Origin: Streptomyces clavuligerus
Lineage (GTDB): Bacteria > Actinomycetota > Actinomycetes > Streptomycetales > Streptomycetaceae
NCBI RefSeq assembly: GCF_005519465.1
Contig: NZ_CP027858.1
Coordinates: forward strand, 3,472,001-3,536,000
Length of the DNA: 64,000 nt
Direction: 5' to 3'
The notes under the pieces are model-generated. The model worked only from the letters and a program-made list of their open reading frames with translations. It made no database searches and had not been told where the DNA came from. Shown here one piece after another: positions 30,032 to 38,078 of the stretch. The translations under genes and the position numbers were made by a program. How positions within the stretch are numbered: position 1 is the first letter of the stretch; the number at the start of each line of letters is the position of its first letter.

Positions 30032-30679
30032 TCAGGCCGCGAGGAGTTGGGGGCCCTGAGGTGACCACACCTCCGCCAGGTCGCGGCGGGCCCGGGCGAC
30101 GCGGGAACGTATCGTCCCCACCGGGCAGCCGAGCAGCCGCGCCGCCTCCGCGTACGGCAGGCCCAGGACGCAGGTCAGGACGAACGCCTGCCGCCGCCCC
30201 GGCTCCAGCGCGGCGACCGCGTCGGCGAAGGCCACCGACTCCTCGAAACCGGGCAGATGGCGTGGCTGGGCCCGGTCCGCCGCGCCCAGCCAGTCCGGGG
30301 TGTCGGCGATCCGGGGGCGGGCCGCCGCGCGGCGGTAGCGGTCGACGACGACGCGGCGGGCGATGGCGAGCAGCCAGGAACGGGCGCAGGAGCGGCCCGC
30401 GAAGCGGCTGATTCCCGCGAGGGCCCGCAGAAAGACCTCCTGCGTCAGATCCTCCGCGCCGCGTGCGTCGGCGGTGAGGTGGACGACGAAGCGGCGTACG
30501 TCGTCGTACGTGGCTCTGACGAACCGTTCCGCCGCGCTCCGGTCACCGAGTCCGGCGGCCAGCGCCCAGCCGGTGATCTCCGTGTCGCGGTCCGGGCCGG
30601 ACATCCCGACGATGGCACCGGTGTCACTGCTGTCATCGACGGCACCGGAGCCCTGAGAGCGAGCATACGAATAAAGCAT
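30032..30679 (-). CDS. ECF-type RNA polymerase sigma factor
   Basis: A 215-residue sigma factor. Region 2 reads FVRATYDDVRRFVVHLTADA then AEDLTQEVFLRALAGISRF, with the W-L-x-x-I-A-R-R-V-V-V-D-x-Y-R-R segment that ends region 2; region 4 is AVAALEPGRRQAFVLTCVLG, LPYAEAARLLGCPVGTIRSR. It directs RNA polymerase to a stress or envelope regulon. The ATG at 30679 follows GGAGG by nine bases; ATGs at 30604 and 30712 are alternatives. A membrane protein gene lies just upstream on the same strand and might be its anti-sigma partner, though no zinc anti-sigma motif is seen. Confidence 0.9.
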   Translation of the reverse strand: MLYSYARSQGSGAVDDSSDTGAIVGMSGPDRDTEITGWALAAGLGDRSAAERFVRATYDDVRRFVVHLTADARGAEDLTQEVFLRALAGISRFAGRSCARSWLLAIARRVVVDRYRRAAARPRIADTPDWLGAADRAQPRHLPGFEESVAFADAVAALEPGRRQAFVLTCVLGLPYAEAARLLGCPVGTIRSRVARARRDLAEVWSPQGPQLLAA

Positions 30680-30767
30680 GAAAAAACGCCTCCACATCCG
30701 GGGCATACCCATCAGAGGTGGTGAAAGTGAAAGAAAGCTGTAAAAGGTGTTGGTAACGGCAGGAAGC

Positions 30768-31457
30768 TCAGGCCGGGAGGCGGCCGGGCGGGCCGCGCCA
30801 GGACACCGTGCGCAGCGGCAGCAGAAAGGCGGGGAGGGGCGCGGGCTCGGGATGTCCGGCGGGCGGGGGCGGGGCGGTCGGCGGCGCGTGCGTCCCGCGC
30901 AGCACCGCGTCGATCAGCGCCGTACGGATCAGCGCCGTGCGGACGCTGTGCACGGGCCCGTCCGCGAACAGGGCCAGCGCCCGGCCCAGTTGGACGAGGG
31001 CCTGCTCGCCGCGCCAGATCCACCAGCCGCAGACCGCCCCGGCGAGCAGGTGCGCCCCGGCCATGCCGGAGGTCAGCGAGGCGGCCAGCGCGTCGAGGTG
31101 CACCCCGTACCCGAAGAGGCCCCCGTCCCCGCCGAGCGGCACCTCCTGCGCGGGCGCGTGCCCGGCGGGGTGCCCGGCGGCGTCACCGGGCCCGCCGTGC
31201 GCGACCAGCCCGAACAGCACATGGAGCGCGAGCTGCTGCGCCGCGCAGGCGACGACGACGACCCCCGCCGACCGCCGCGCGCGCGTGAGCCGCCAGGACG
31301 CGGCGAGCACGGGCGGCAGCGCGAACACATACCCCTGCGGCGACGGCGAGACCCCGGCGGCGAGCGCGTGGCCGAGTCCGGACACCACGACGCACACGGC
31401 GGCGAGCACCGCCGTGTGGGCGAGGCGGAGCGCGTATCCGGCGGCCATGGGCGTCAT
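30768..31457 (-). CDS. Five-helix membrane protein upstream of the sigma gene
   Basis: A 229-residue hydrophobic protein with about five helices (LAHTAVLAAVCVVVSGLGHA; YVFALPPVLAASWRLT; RSAGVVVVACAAQQLALHVL; SGMAGAHLLAGAVCGWWIW). Several histidines lie at membrane edges, including a HPAGHAP loop, which might bind a metal. The C-terminal 60 residues are cytoplasmic and Pro-rich. It is 88 bases upstream of the ECF sigma gene on the same strand. I recognise no family; it is reminiscent of membrane proteins near copper-handling genes. Confidence 0.6.
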   Translation of the reverse strand: MTPMAAGYALRLAHTAVLAAVCVVVSGLGHALAAGVSPSPQGYVFALPPVLAASWRLTRARRSAGVVVVACAAQQLALHVLFGLVAHGGPGDAAGHPAGHAPAQEVPLGGDGGLFGYGVHLDALAASLTSGMAGAHLLAGAVCGWWIWRGEQALVQLGRALALFADGPVHSVRTALIRTALIDAVLRGTHAPPTAPPPPAGHPEPAPLPAFLLPLRTVSWRGPPGRLPA

Positions 31458-31651
31458 GGTGCCAGGGGGACCGGGGGGACGGGGAAGACCCGCTGAAACG
31501 GATAATCCCGGACATCGAACCCGTTAATCGGACAGGCGTACGGAGTGACGCACGTCACTCCGGCGGATCGGGGGGTACGGGGGAACTTTCCGGCCGTCCC
31601 GGCCGACTCCTACCCCGACGCACGCACACAGCGAGGAGCGGAGCCGAGTCG

Positions 31652-32692
31652 ATGCAGGAGAACACGGAGCCCGGCGCGTCCGGACCGGCCGCCGCTCCGG
31701 GCGCGGAGGCGTCCGTTCCGGCGGGGTCTGCTCCGGAGACGTCCGTCCCGGCGGCCCGGCGCGAGGAGCCGGGAGGCGCGAGAAACCGGGTCACCCTCCG
31801 CTCCGACCTGCGCGCGAGCGTCTGGGACGGCCTGCTCGCCCTCCTCGTCACCGGCGCGGTCTTCGCGCTGCTCTGGGTCCGTATCCAGGACCGGTCCTCG
31901 TCGACGGCCACCGTCATGCCGTTCATGGCGGACGACCCCGAGGGCTTCTGGGTGTACTTCCTCAGCCAGGCGTTCGGCTGGTCCGCGCTGCTCTGGGCCT
32001 GGGGCACGGTCGTGCTGGGGCTGCTGCTCTCCGGACCCCGCCCGGCCCGGCTGCCGCTGTCCGCCGCCCGGCTGGAACGGCTGCACCGCACCACCAGCCT
32101 CAACACCATGGCGCTGATCGGGGCGCACGCCCTCCTCTTCGCCGTCGAACTGGTCCGCCACGACAAGGACGCCTGGTACTCCGCCGCGTGGACGGCTTTC
32201 GTCGAGGCGTTCGTCCCCGGCGGCTACGACTCCGGCACCGGCCGCATCGCCCTGCCGATCGGCCAGGCGGCCCTGTATCTCGCCATCCCGCTGGGGCTGC
32301 TCTTCTATGTGCGCCACCGCATCGGCCCGAAGACCTGGCGGGTCCTGCACCGCTTCGTCCTCGTCGTCTATGTGCTGAGCGTCTGGCACACCCTGCTGTA
32401 CGGGACGAACGTCTGGTACGACGGCTGGTTCCGCACCACCGTCTGGCTGCTGCAACTGCCCATCGCCGCGCTGTTCCTGCTGCGTCTGCTCCGCCCGGCC
32501 CGGCGCTCGCAGCGGCTGGACTCCCTGGGCGCGCACGCCGGCTCCCCGGCGCTCTGGGGGGTGCGGCTGCTGGGCCGGGCGGCGGTCGCGGGGCTGGTGG
32601 TCGTCCTGCTCGCGGTCCTGTTCACGGGCCGGGACGGCGGCCGGGGGGCGCCGCCGGAGGACACCTCGTCGACGCACCAGCACGGCGAGTAG
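31652..32692 (+). CDS. Ferric-reductase-like transmembrane protein
   Basis: A 346-residue membrane protein. After a 50-residue Pro/Ala-rich cytoplasmic segment there are about seven helices. RLHRTTSLNTMALIGAHALL and RVLHRFVLVVYVLSVWHTLL each provide two spaced histidines, the arrangement that holds haem b between two helices in ferric reductase and NADPH oxidase relatives. No FAD or NAD domain is fused, so an outside electron donor is needed. It likely passes electrons across the membrane. A His-rich end (STHQHGE) may bind metal. GAGGAG lies upstream of the ATG. Confidence 0.75.
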   Translation: MQENTEPGASGPAAAPGAEASVPAGSAPETSVPAARREEPGGARNRVTLRSDLRASVWDGLLALLVTGAVFALLWVRIQDRSSSTATVMPFMADDPEGFWVYFLSQAFGWSALLWAWGTVVLGLLLSGPRPARLPLSAARLERLHRTTSLNTMALIGAHALLFAVELVRHDKDAWYSAAWTAFVEAFVPGGYDSGTGRIALPIGQAALYLAIPLGLLFYVRHRIGPKTWRVLHRFVLVVYVLSVWHTLLYGTNVWYDGWFRTTVWLLQLPIAALFLLRLLRPARRSQRLDSLGAHAGSPALWGVRLLGRAAVAGLVVVLLAVLFTGRDGGRGAPPEDTSSTHQHGE

Positions 32693-33040
32693 GACGGCGC
32701 GCAGGCCACCACGGCGAGCGGGCCGACGAGGCGAGTGGACCCCACGCGGCGGGCGGGCCACCCGGGCCGTCGGACCCGCGTGGCGACGGGCCCCGGCCGC
32801 TCGGACGCTCGGACGCTTCGGGCTCGGGCGCTGCCGGCGCGCTCGGGCGTCCGGGCCGCAGGCGCCCCGGATGCCGTCCGGCCCGCAGCCTCCGGCCCGG
32901 TGGCCCCGGGCCGTCGGACCCGCGCGGCAGACCCGCCCGCCCGGGCTCAAGGCGCGGGGCTGAGCCGCTGCCGGGGTTCAACGGTGTCGGCCACCCGGAC
33001 CCCGGGTGCCCCGGGGTCCGGCCCGGACGCCCCGCCCCGC
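32693..33040. other. 350-base stretch between convergent genes, no gene seen
   Basis: GC-rich sequence with short imperfect repeats (GCTCGGACGCT near 32803). No start with ribosome binding site leads into a biased frame. Confidence 0.5.
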
Positions 33041-33682
33041 TCAGGCGCCCCGCTGCCCGTCCTGCCCGCTCTGCCCGTCCCGCCCGTACGCCAGCGCCGC
33101 CGTCGCCGTGACCAGTAGGTCCAGCGCGCGGCGCGTCTCCTCGCCGGGGGCGGAGTCCCCCTGGATCACCAGGTGCATGCAGAGCCCGTCGAGCCCGGCC
33201 ACCAGGAAGCGGCCCAGTGCCTCGGGCTCCACCGCGTACTCCTGGCCGGAGCGCTCCGAGAGCCGCCGCAGCACGTTCGCCGCGATGGCGGCCGTTTCCT
33301 CGTGGTACCGGGCGACCACCGTCCGCAGCTCCGGCGTGCGCAGTGAGTGCGCGACCAGTTCCAGCCAGAGCAGATTGAGGTCCGGGCGGCCGGTCAGATC
33401 CTCCAGGAAGGCATCGGCGGTCAGCCGCATCGCCTCCTCCAGGCCGGTCGCGTGCTCGGCCGCCGTCTGTACCCGGGCGATCACGTCCTCGGTGAGGGTC
33501 TCCAGGACCGCCCGGTAGAGATCGGCCTTGGTCCCGAACGTGTAGTGGACGGTGGCCTGCGCCACGCCCAGTTCGGCGGCGATCGCGCGGGTGCTGCCCG
33601 CGGCGACCCCCTCCCTGGCCATCAGGGAGACAGCGGCGGCGATCAACTGGGGGCGCCGCTCGGCGGCGGTTACATGAGCCAT
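33041..33682 (-). CDS. TetR-family repressor next to the P450 fusion
   Basis: A 213-residue regulator. The HTH reads PQLIAAAVSLMAREGVAAGS then TRAIAAELGVAQATVHYTFG, the TetR signature with Y-x-x-F-x-x-K. The C-terminal ligand domain is helical (EEAMRLTADAFLEDLTGRPD). It is divergent from the CYP102-type gene at 33895; in Bacillus megaterium the TetR protein Bm3R1 controls CYP102A1 in the same way, and fatty acids or xenobiotics release it. Two dyads in the gene gap are candidate operators. The ATG at 33682 lacks a clear ribosome binding site. Confidence 0.88.
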   Translation of the reverse strand: MAHVTAAERRPQLIAAAVSLMAREGVAAGSTRAIAAELGVAQATVHYTFGTKADLYRAVLETLTEDVIARVQTAAEHATGLEEAMRLTADAFLEDLTGRPDLNLLWLELVAHSLRTPELRTVVARYHEETAAIAANVLRRLSERSGQEYAVEPEALGRFLVAGLDGLCMHLVIQGDSAPGEETRRALDLLVTATAALAYGRDGQSGQDGQRGA

Positions 33683-33689
33683 GAAAAGC

Positions 33690-33705
33690 ACTATAGCGAC
33701 ATAGT
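33690..33705. promoter_or_regulatory. Candidate TetR operator, promoter-proximal
   Basis: ACTATAGCGACATAGT: arms ACTAT (33690-33694) and ATAGT (33701-33705) around AGCGAC, eight bases before the TetR start. AT-rich and placed for autoregulation. Confidence 0.45.
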
Positions 33706-33740
33706 CCACCGCCTCTGTCAACTGCTCGTGTCGAGCGACA

Positions 33741-33754
33741 TTGTCACCTGACAA
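33741..33754. promoter_or_regulatory. Perfect dyad in the TetR-P450 gap
   Basis: TTGTCA and TGACAA flank CC (33741-33754). The 14-base palindrome lies between the divergent TetR and P450 genes and is a candidate operator; further TGTCA half-sites occur at 33716 onward. Confidence 0.55.
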
Positions 33755-33894
33755 AGTCATGCGTATGGTGGAGCTCGGGAAGGCGCCCACCAGCGGCCGT
33801 CCCGGAGCCGCGCCGTCCAGGGCCACCCGTCTCAGTCGGGGCCCGGGCCGGCCGGTCCACCCGCACCGGCAAGGACCACTGAAGGGCAGGGCCG

Positions 33895-36800
33895 ATGAAC
33901 CCGTCGACAGCACTCCGCCGCAGCACCCGCGCCACGGGCCGCCGTATCGGCACCGCGCCGGGGGCGGGCTCTGTGCCCGAGCGCACCCGGCTGCCTCTCT
34001 TCGGTCACGCGCTCAGCGTCCCTGCCGGCGGCTTCACCGAGCACACCCTGCGTGAGGCCCGCGCCCTCGGTCCCCTCTTCAACCTGCGGTTCTTCGACAC
34101 CGACTGCTGGATGGTCTCGGGCCCCGAGCTGGTCGCCGAACTGTGCGACGAGACCCGTTTCCGCAAGTCCGTCCAACCCATCGCCGCCGTACGGGAGTTC
34201 GCCGGGGACGGCCTCTTCACCGCCTTCGGCGACGAGCCCAACTGGCGCAAGGCGCACAACATCCTGATGCCCGCGTTCTCCTACAACGCCCTGCGGGCCT
34301 ACCACCCCACGATGGTGACCGTGGCCCGCCGAGTCCTCGACGCCTGGGACCGGAACGCGGGCACCCCCGTCGACGTGCCCGAGGACATGACCCGGCTCAC
34401 CCTCGACACCATCGGCCTCTGCGGCTTCGGCCATGACTTCGAGTGCTTCGAGCGCACCACCCCGCACCCCTTCATCACCGCGATGGTCTCCGCGCTCGAC
34501 CACGCCCAGCGGAAGGACACGTTCATACCCGGGCTGGACTTCCTCCGCCGGGGCGCCGAGGCCCGCCAGCGCATCAACATCGAGACCATGAACCGGCTCG
34601 CCGACGACATCGTGCGCCGCCGCCGCGCGGCGAGCGACGGCGGCGCGGACAGCGCCGACGACCTGCTCGGGCTGATGCTGCACGCCGAGGACAAGGACAC
34701 CGGCCAGCCGCTCGACGACATGAACATCCGCTACCAGATGCTCACCTTCCTGATCGCCGGACACGAGACCACCAGCGGCGCCCTCTCCTTCGCCCTCTAC
34801 TACCTGCTCAAGAACCCGTCCGTGCTCGCGGCGGCCCGCGCCGAGACCGACGCGCTGTGGGGGACGGACCCGGACCCCGACCCCACATACGAGGACATCG
34901 GACGGCTGCACTATCTGCGCCAGGTGCTCAACGAGAGCCTGCGGCTGTGGCCCACCGCCCCCGCCTTCGCCGTGGAACCCCTGGAGGACACCGTCATCGG
35001 CGGGCGTTACCCCGTGCACAAGGGCCAGCCGCTCACCGTGCTCACCCCGGTGCTCCACCGCGACCCCGCCTGGGGCGACAACCCCGAGCTGTTCGACCCC
35101 GCCCGCTTCGACCCGGAGCAGGCCGACAGCCGCCCCGGCCACCTCTACAAGCCCTTCGGCAACGGGGAACGCTCCTGCATCGGACGGCAGTTCGCGCTGC
35201 ACGAGGCCACCCTGATGCTCGGCCTGATCGTCCACCGCTACCGGCTGATCGACCACGCCGACTACGAGCTGAAGATCAAGGAGACGCTGACCATCAAGCC
35301 GGACGGGTTCACCCTCGTCCCGGTGCGGCGGGAGGAGTCCGAGCGCCGCCGGGCCGCCACTGTTTCACGTGAAACGGCCGAACGGGCCGGAGCCATGGGG
35401 CCGTCGGGGACCACGGGTGGTCCGGGGGCCACGGGGACGGCGGTGCCCGCCGGGCTGCGCGCCCCTGGCACCACTCTCACCGTCCTCCACGGCTCCAACC
35501 TCGGCACCTCGCGCACGCTCGCCGCCGATCTCGCCGACCAGGGCGCCCGCCATGGCTTCCGCACCTCCCTCGCCCCGCTGGACGACGCCGTCGGCGCCCT
35601 CGCCCCCGGACAGCCCGTGCTGATCGTCGCCTCCTCCTACAACGGCCGCCCCACCGACGACGCCTGCCGCTTCGTGGAGTGGCTGGAGAGCGGTGCCGCA
35701 CCCGCCGATGTCCCGTACGCCGTCCTCGGTATCGGCGACCGCAACTGGGCCGCCACCTATCAGCGGGTGCCCACCCTGATCGACGAGCAGCTCACCGCCG
35801 CCGGGTCGACCCCGCTCGTGGAGCGTGCCGCCGTCGATGTCTCCGCCGACGTGGCCACCGAGGTCGAGCGCTGGTCGGGCCGGGTCTGGGGCGCGCTCCT
35901 CGACCGATACGGGGTCCCCGTCGACCCCGCTGAGGCGGCCGACGCGGAGCGGCCCGCCGTGCCCACCGGCCCCCGCCACACCGTCACCGACACCGACGCG
36001 GCCCCTGGGCTCCCCGTCCCCGACGGGCTCGTCCCGCTCACCGTCGTCGAGACCGGCGAACTCGCCGACCTCGATCACCCTCTCGGCCGCTCCAAGCGTT
36101 TTCTGCGGCTGGACCTGGCCCACGGCATGGAGTACCGCACCGCCGACCATCTGCTGGTCCGCCCCGCCAACCCGGCTGCCCTCGTGGACCGTACGGCCGC
36201 CGTGCTCGGCCTCGACCCCGAGCGGACCGTCGTCCTCGGCGCCGCCCCCGGGGCCACCGGGCGGGGCCCGTCGCTGCCGACGGGCGAGCCCATGACCGTA
36301 CGGACCCTGCTCACGCACCTCGTCGAACTGGGGCGGCCCGCGACCGCCCGGCAGGCCCGCGCGCTCGCCGCCCACGCGCCCTGCCCGCCGGAGCGCGCCA
36401 CCCTGGAGCGCCACGCGGACGGGCCCACGGACGGACCCACGGCGGCCACCGCCACGGTGACCGATCTGCTGGAGCGCAACGCCTCCTGCCGCCCCGGCCT
36501 CGCGGACCTGCTCGACATCCTCGTCCCGATGAACCTCCGCTACTACTCCGTCTCGTCCTCCCCCGCCCTCGCGCCGGGCAGCGCGGACCTGATGGTCGCC
36601 GCCGCCCCCGTGCCCCACCGGAGCGGCGAGGGAACCTTCCTCGGCACCGGCGCCGCCTATATGGCGGACCTCGCGCCGGGCGACACCGTCCACGGCCGGA
36701 TCTCCCCCTGCCGGGACGCCTTCCGCCTCCCCGACGACCCCTCCGTCCCCGCGATCCTCGTCTCCGCCGGGACCGGGCTCGCCCCCTTCCGCGCCGAGAT

Positions 36801-37203
36801 CGCCGACCGCGCCGCACTCCCCGCCGGCACCGACCCCGCCCCGCTGGTCAGCTACTTCGGCTGCGACCACCCCGACGTCGACTACCTCCACCGCGCCGAA
36901 CTCGAAGCCGCCGAAGCCACCGGCGCCGTCAGCCTCCGCCCCGCCTTCTCCCGGTCCCCTGTCGACGGCGCCCGCTACGTCCAGCACCGCATCGCCGCCG
37001 ACTCCGCCGAACTCTGGGACCTCCTCCGCTCCGGCGCCCACATCCGCGTCTGCGGCGACGGCCGCCGGATGGCCCCCGCCGTCCGCGACGCCTTCCGCGC
37101 CATCCACCGCGAGCACACCGGCGGCGACGAGGAGTCCGCCGACGCGTGGCTCTCCGCCCTGATGGCGGAGGACCGCTACGTCGAGGACGTCTGGGCGGGC
37201 TGA
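33895..37203 (+). CDS. Self-sufficient cytochrome P450 / P450 reductase fusion (CYP102-type)
   Basis: A 1102-residue protein joining a P450 to its FMN/FAD reductase. In the P450 part, FAGDGLFTAF aligns with the Phe87 region of CYP102A1; FLIAGHETTSG is the I-helix; NESLR is the E-x-x-R pair; FGNGERSCIGRQFA holds the haem Cys near residue 428. A low-complexity linker (about 480-525) leads to a flavodoxin domain (LTVLHGSNLGTSRTLAADLA), then FAD (LRYYSVSSSP) and NADPH (VSAGTGLAPFRA) sites, ending RYVEDVWAG like CYP102A1. Such enzymes hydroxylate fatty acids with NADPH. It is cytoplasmic, alone in its unit, and probably controlled by the TetR protein. Confidence 0.97.
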   Translation: MNPSTALRRSTRATGRRIGTAPGAGSVPERTRLPLFGHALSVPAGGFTEHTLREARALGPLFNLRFFDTDCWMVSGPELVAELCDETRFRKSVQPIAAVREFAGDGLFTAFGDEPNWRKAHNILMPAFSYNALRAYHPTMVTVARRVLDAWDRNAGTPVDVPEDMTRLTLDTIGLCGFGHDFECFERTTPHPFITAMVSALDHAQRKDTFIPGLDFLRRGAEARQRINIETMNRLADDIVRRRRAASDGGADSADDLLGLMLHAEDKDTGQPLDDMNIRYQMLTFLIAGHETTSGALSFALYYLLKNPSVLAAARAETDALWGTDPDPDPTYEDIGRLHYLRQVLNESLRLWPTAPAFAVEPLEDTVIGGRYPVHKGQPLTVLTPVLHRDPAWGDNPELFDPARFDPEQADSRPGHLYKPFGNGERSCIGRQFALHEATLMLGLIVHRYRLIDHADYELKIKETLTIKPDGFTLVPVRREESERRRAATVSRETAERAGAMGPSGTTGGPGATGTAVPAGLRAPGTTLTVLHGSNLGTSRTLAADLADQGARHGFRTSLAPLDDAVGALAPGQPVLIVASSYNGRPTDDACRFVEWLESGAAPADVPYAVLGIGDRNWAATYQRVPTLIDEQLTAAGSTPLVERAAVDVSADVATEVERWSGRVWGALLDRYGVPVDPAEAADAERPAVPTGPRHTVTDTDAAPGLPVPDGLVPLTVVETGELADLDHPLGRSKRFLRLDLAHGMEYRTADHLLVRPANPAALVDRTAAVLGLDPERTVVLGAAPGATGRGPSLPTGEPMTVRTLLTHLVELGRPATARQARALAAHAPCPPERATLERHADGPTDGPTAATATVTDLLERNASCRPGLADLLDILVPMNLRYYSVSSSPALAPGSADLMVAAAPVPHRSGEGTFLGTGAAYMADLAPGDTVHGRISPCRDAFRLPDDPSVPAILVSAGTGLAPFRAEIADRAALPAGTDPAPLVSYFGCDHPDVDYLHRAELEAAEATGAVSLRPAFSRSPVDGARYVQHRIAADSAELWDLLRSGAHIRVCGDGRRMAPAVRDAFRAIHREHTGGDEESADAWLSALMAEDRYVEDVWAG
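35362..35375. promoter_or_regulatory. Perfect parS-type site inside the P450 fusion gene
   Basis: GTTTCACGTGAAAC is identical to the Streptomyces parS core bound by ParB; with flanks it reads TGTTTCACGTGAAACG. It encodes V-S-R-E-T in the linker between P450 and reductase domains, where sequence is free to vary. Streptomyces parS sites cluster around the replication origin. Confidence 0.7.
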
Positions 37204-37224
37204 CCCCGCGCCGTCCACGGTGAA

Positions 37225-37267
37225 CAGCCCGTTCCCCCGTCGCGCTGGTCGGCGGGGGGACGGGCTG
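37225..37267 (+). terminator. Terminator after the P450 fusion
   Basis: CAGCCCGTTCCCCCG (37225-37239) pairs with CGGGGGGACGGGCTG (37253-37267), with only a small central mismatch. Confidence 0.75.
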
Positions 37268-37317
37268 CTTGACTGCTCCCCGACCGCCGCTGTTCGGCCG
37301 CGCCGCCGCAGTCGGCC

Positions 37318-37356
37318 GACGAGCACCGAGGACGAGCACCGAGGACGAGCACCGAG
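37318..37356 (+). repeat. 13-base tandem repeat, three units, in a leader
   Basis: GACGAGCACCGAG is repeated three times exactly, ending nine bases before the GTG of the cupin gene and running into its ribosome binding site (GAGGGGGAG). Confidence 0.9.
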
Positions 37357-37364
37357 GGGGAGCC

Positions 37365-38078
37365 GTGCGCGGGAACGGGAAACGGGGCACCGCGGGGGGA
37401 ACCGGCGGAACGAGTCCGGTCCCCGGGGGGCCGGAAGCGGGGACGATCGGGTTCGTCTCCCTCGGACTGGCCGAGTCGGCGCTGCGGGCCGCCCTGCACG
37501 GCACCTGGGACGGCGTCTGTAACGGCGGACTACTGCCGCCCCGCGCCCCGGCGGCCGTCGCCCACCCCAACGGGTTCGTCAAACTCCCCCTCGCCCGGCT
37601 CGCCCACGACCCCCGGCGGCTGTTCCTCCACGTCTGGCAGGACGGCTGCGAGGACGCGCACATCCACAACCACCGCTGGGACTTCGCCTCCACGCTCCTC
37701 AGCGGCGCCCTCGACAACACCGTGGTGGACATCACCCCCGCCGGGCCGCCCCGCGCGACGGACCGGACCGCCGTCCGCCACCGCCCGCACGGCGACGGCT
37801 ACCGCCTCGACGCCGACGGTGCCCGCCGCGTCGCTGTCACCGCGGTCCGCACCACCACTCTGCGCGCGGGCGACCACTACGGCATGTCCGCCCGCACCCT
37901 GCACCGCGCCACCGCACCTCCCGGCACTCTGACCCTGGTCGCCCGTGGCGCCCCCCTGCACCGGAACTCCCTCGTCCTCGTCGATGACGAAATCTCGGGC
38001 GAGCCCGTCCGCTGGACCCGGGTGAGCCCCGCCGAACGCCGGGCCCACCTGCGGCGGGCGCTGGGGTGCCTCGCGTGA
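37365..38078 (+). CDS. Cupin-like protein, first of a three-gene operon
   Basis: A 237-residue cytoplasmic protein. DAHIHNHRWDFASTLLSGAL gives an H-x-H-x-H start of a cupin metal site, and LRAGDHYGMSARTLHRATAP gives the second cupin motif with a further His. The layout recalls cysteine-dioxygenase-like cupins, but the residues around the site are not those of a family I can name. GTG at 37365 follows GAGGGGGAG. The stop overlaps the next gene (GTGA). Its partners are unrecognised, so the substrate cannot be guessed. Confidence 0.6.
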   Translation: MRGNGKRGTAGGTGGTSPVPGGPEAGTIGFVSLGLAESALRAALHGTWDGVCNGGLLPPRAPAAVAHPNGFVKLPLARLAHDPRRLFLHVWQDGCEDAHIHNHRWDFASTLLSGALDNTVVDITPAGPPRATDRTAVRHRPHGDGYRLDADGARRVAVTAVRTTTLRAGDHYGMSARTLHRATAPPGTLTLVARGAPLHRNSLVLVDDEISGEPVRWTRVSPAERRAHLRRALGCLA

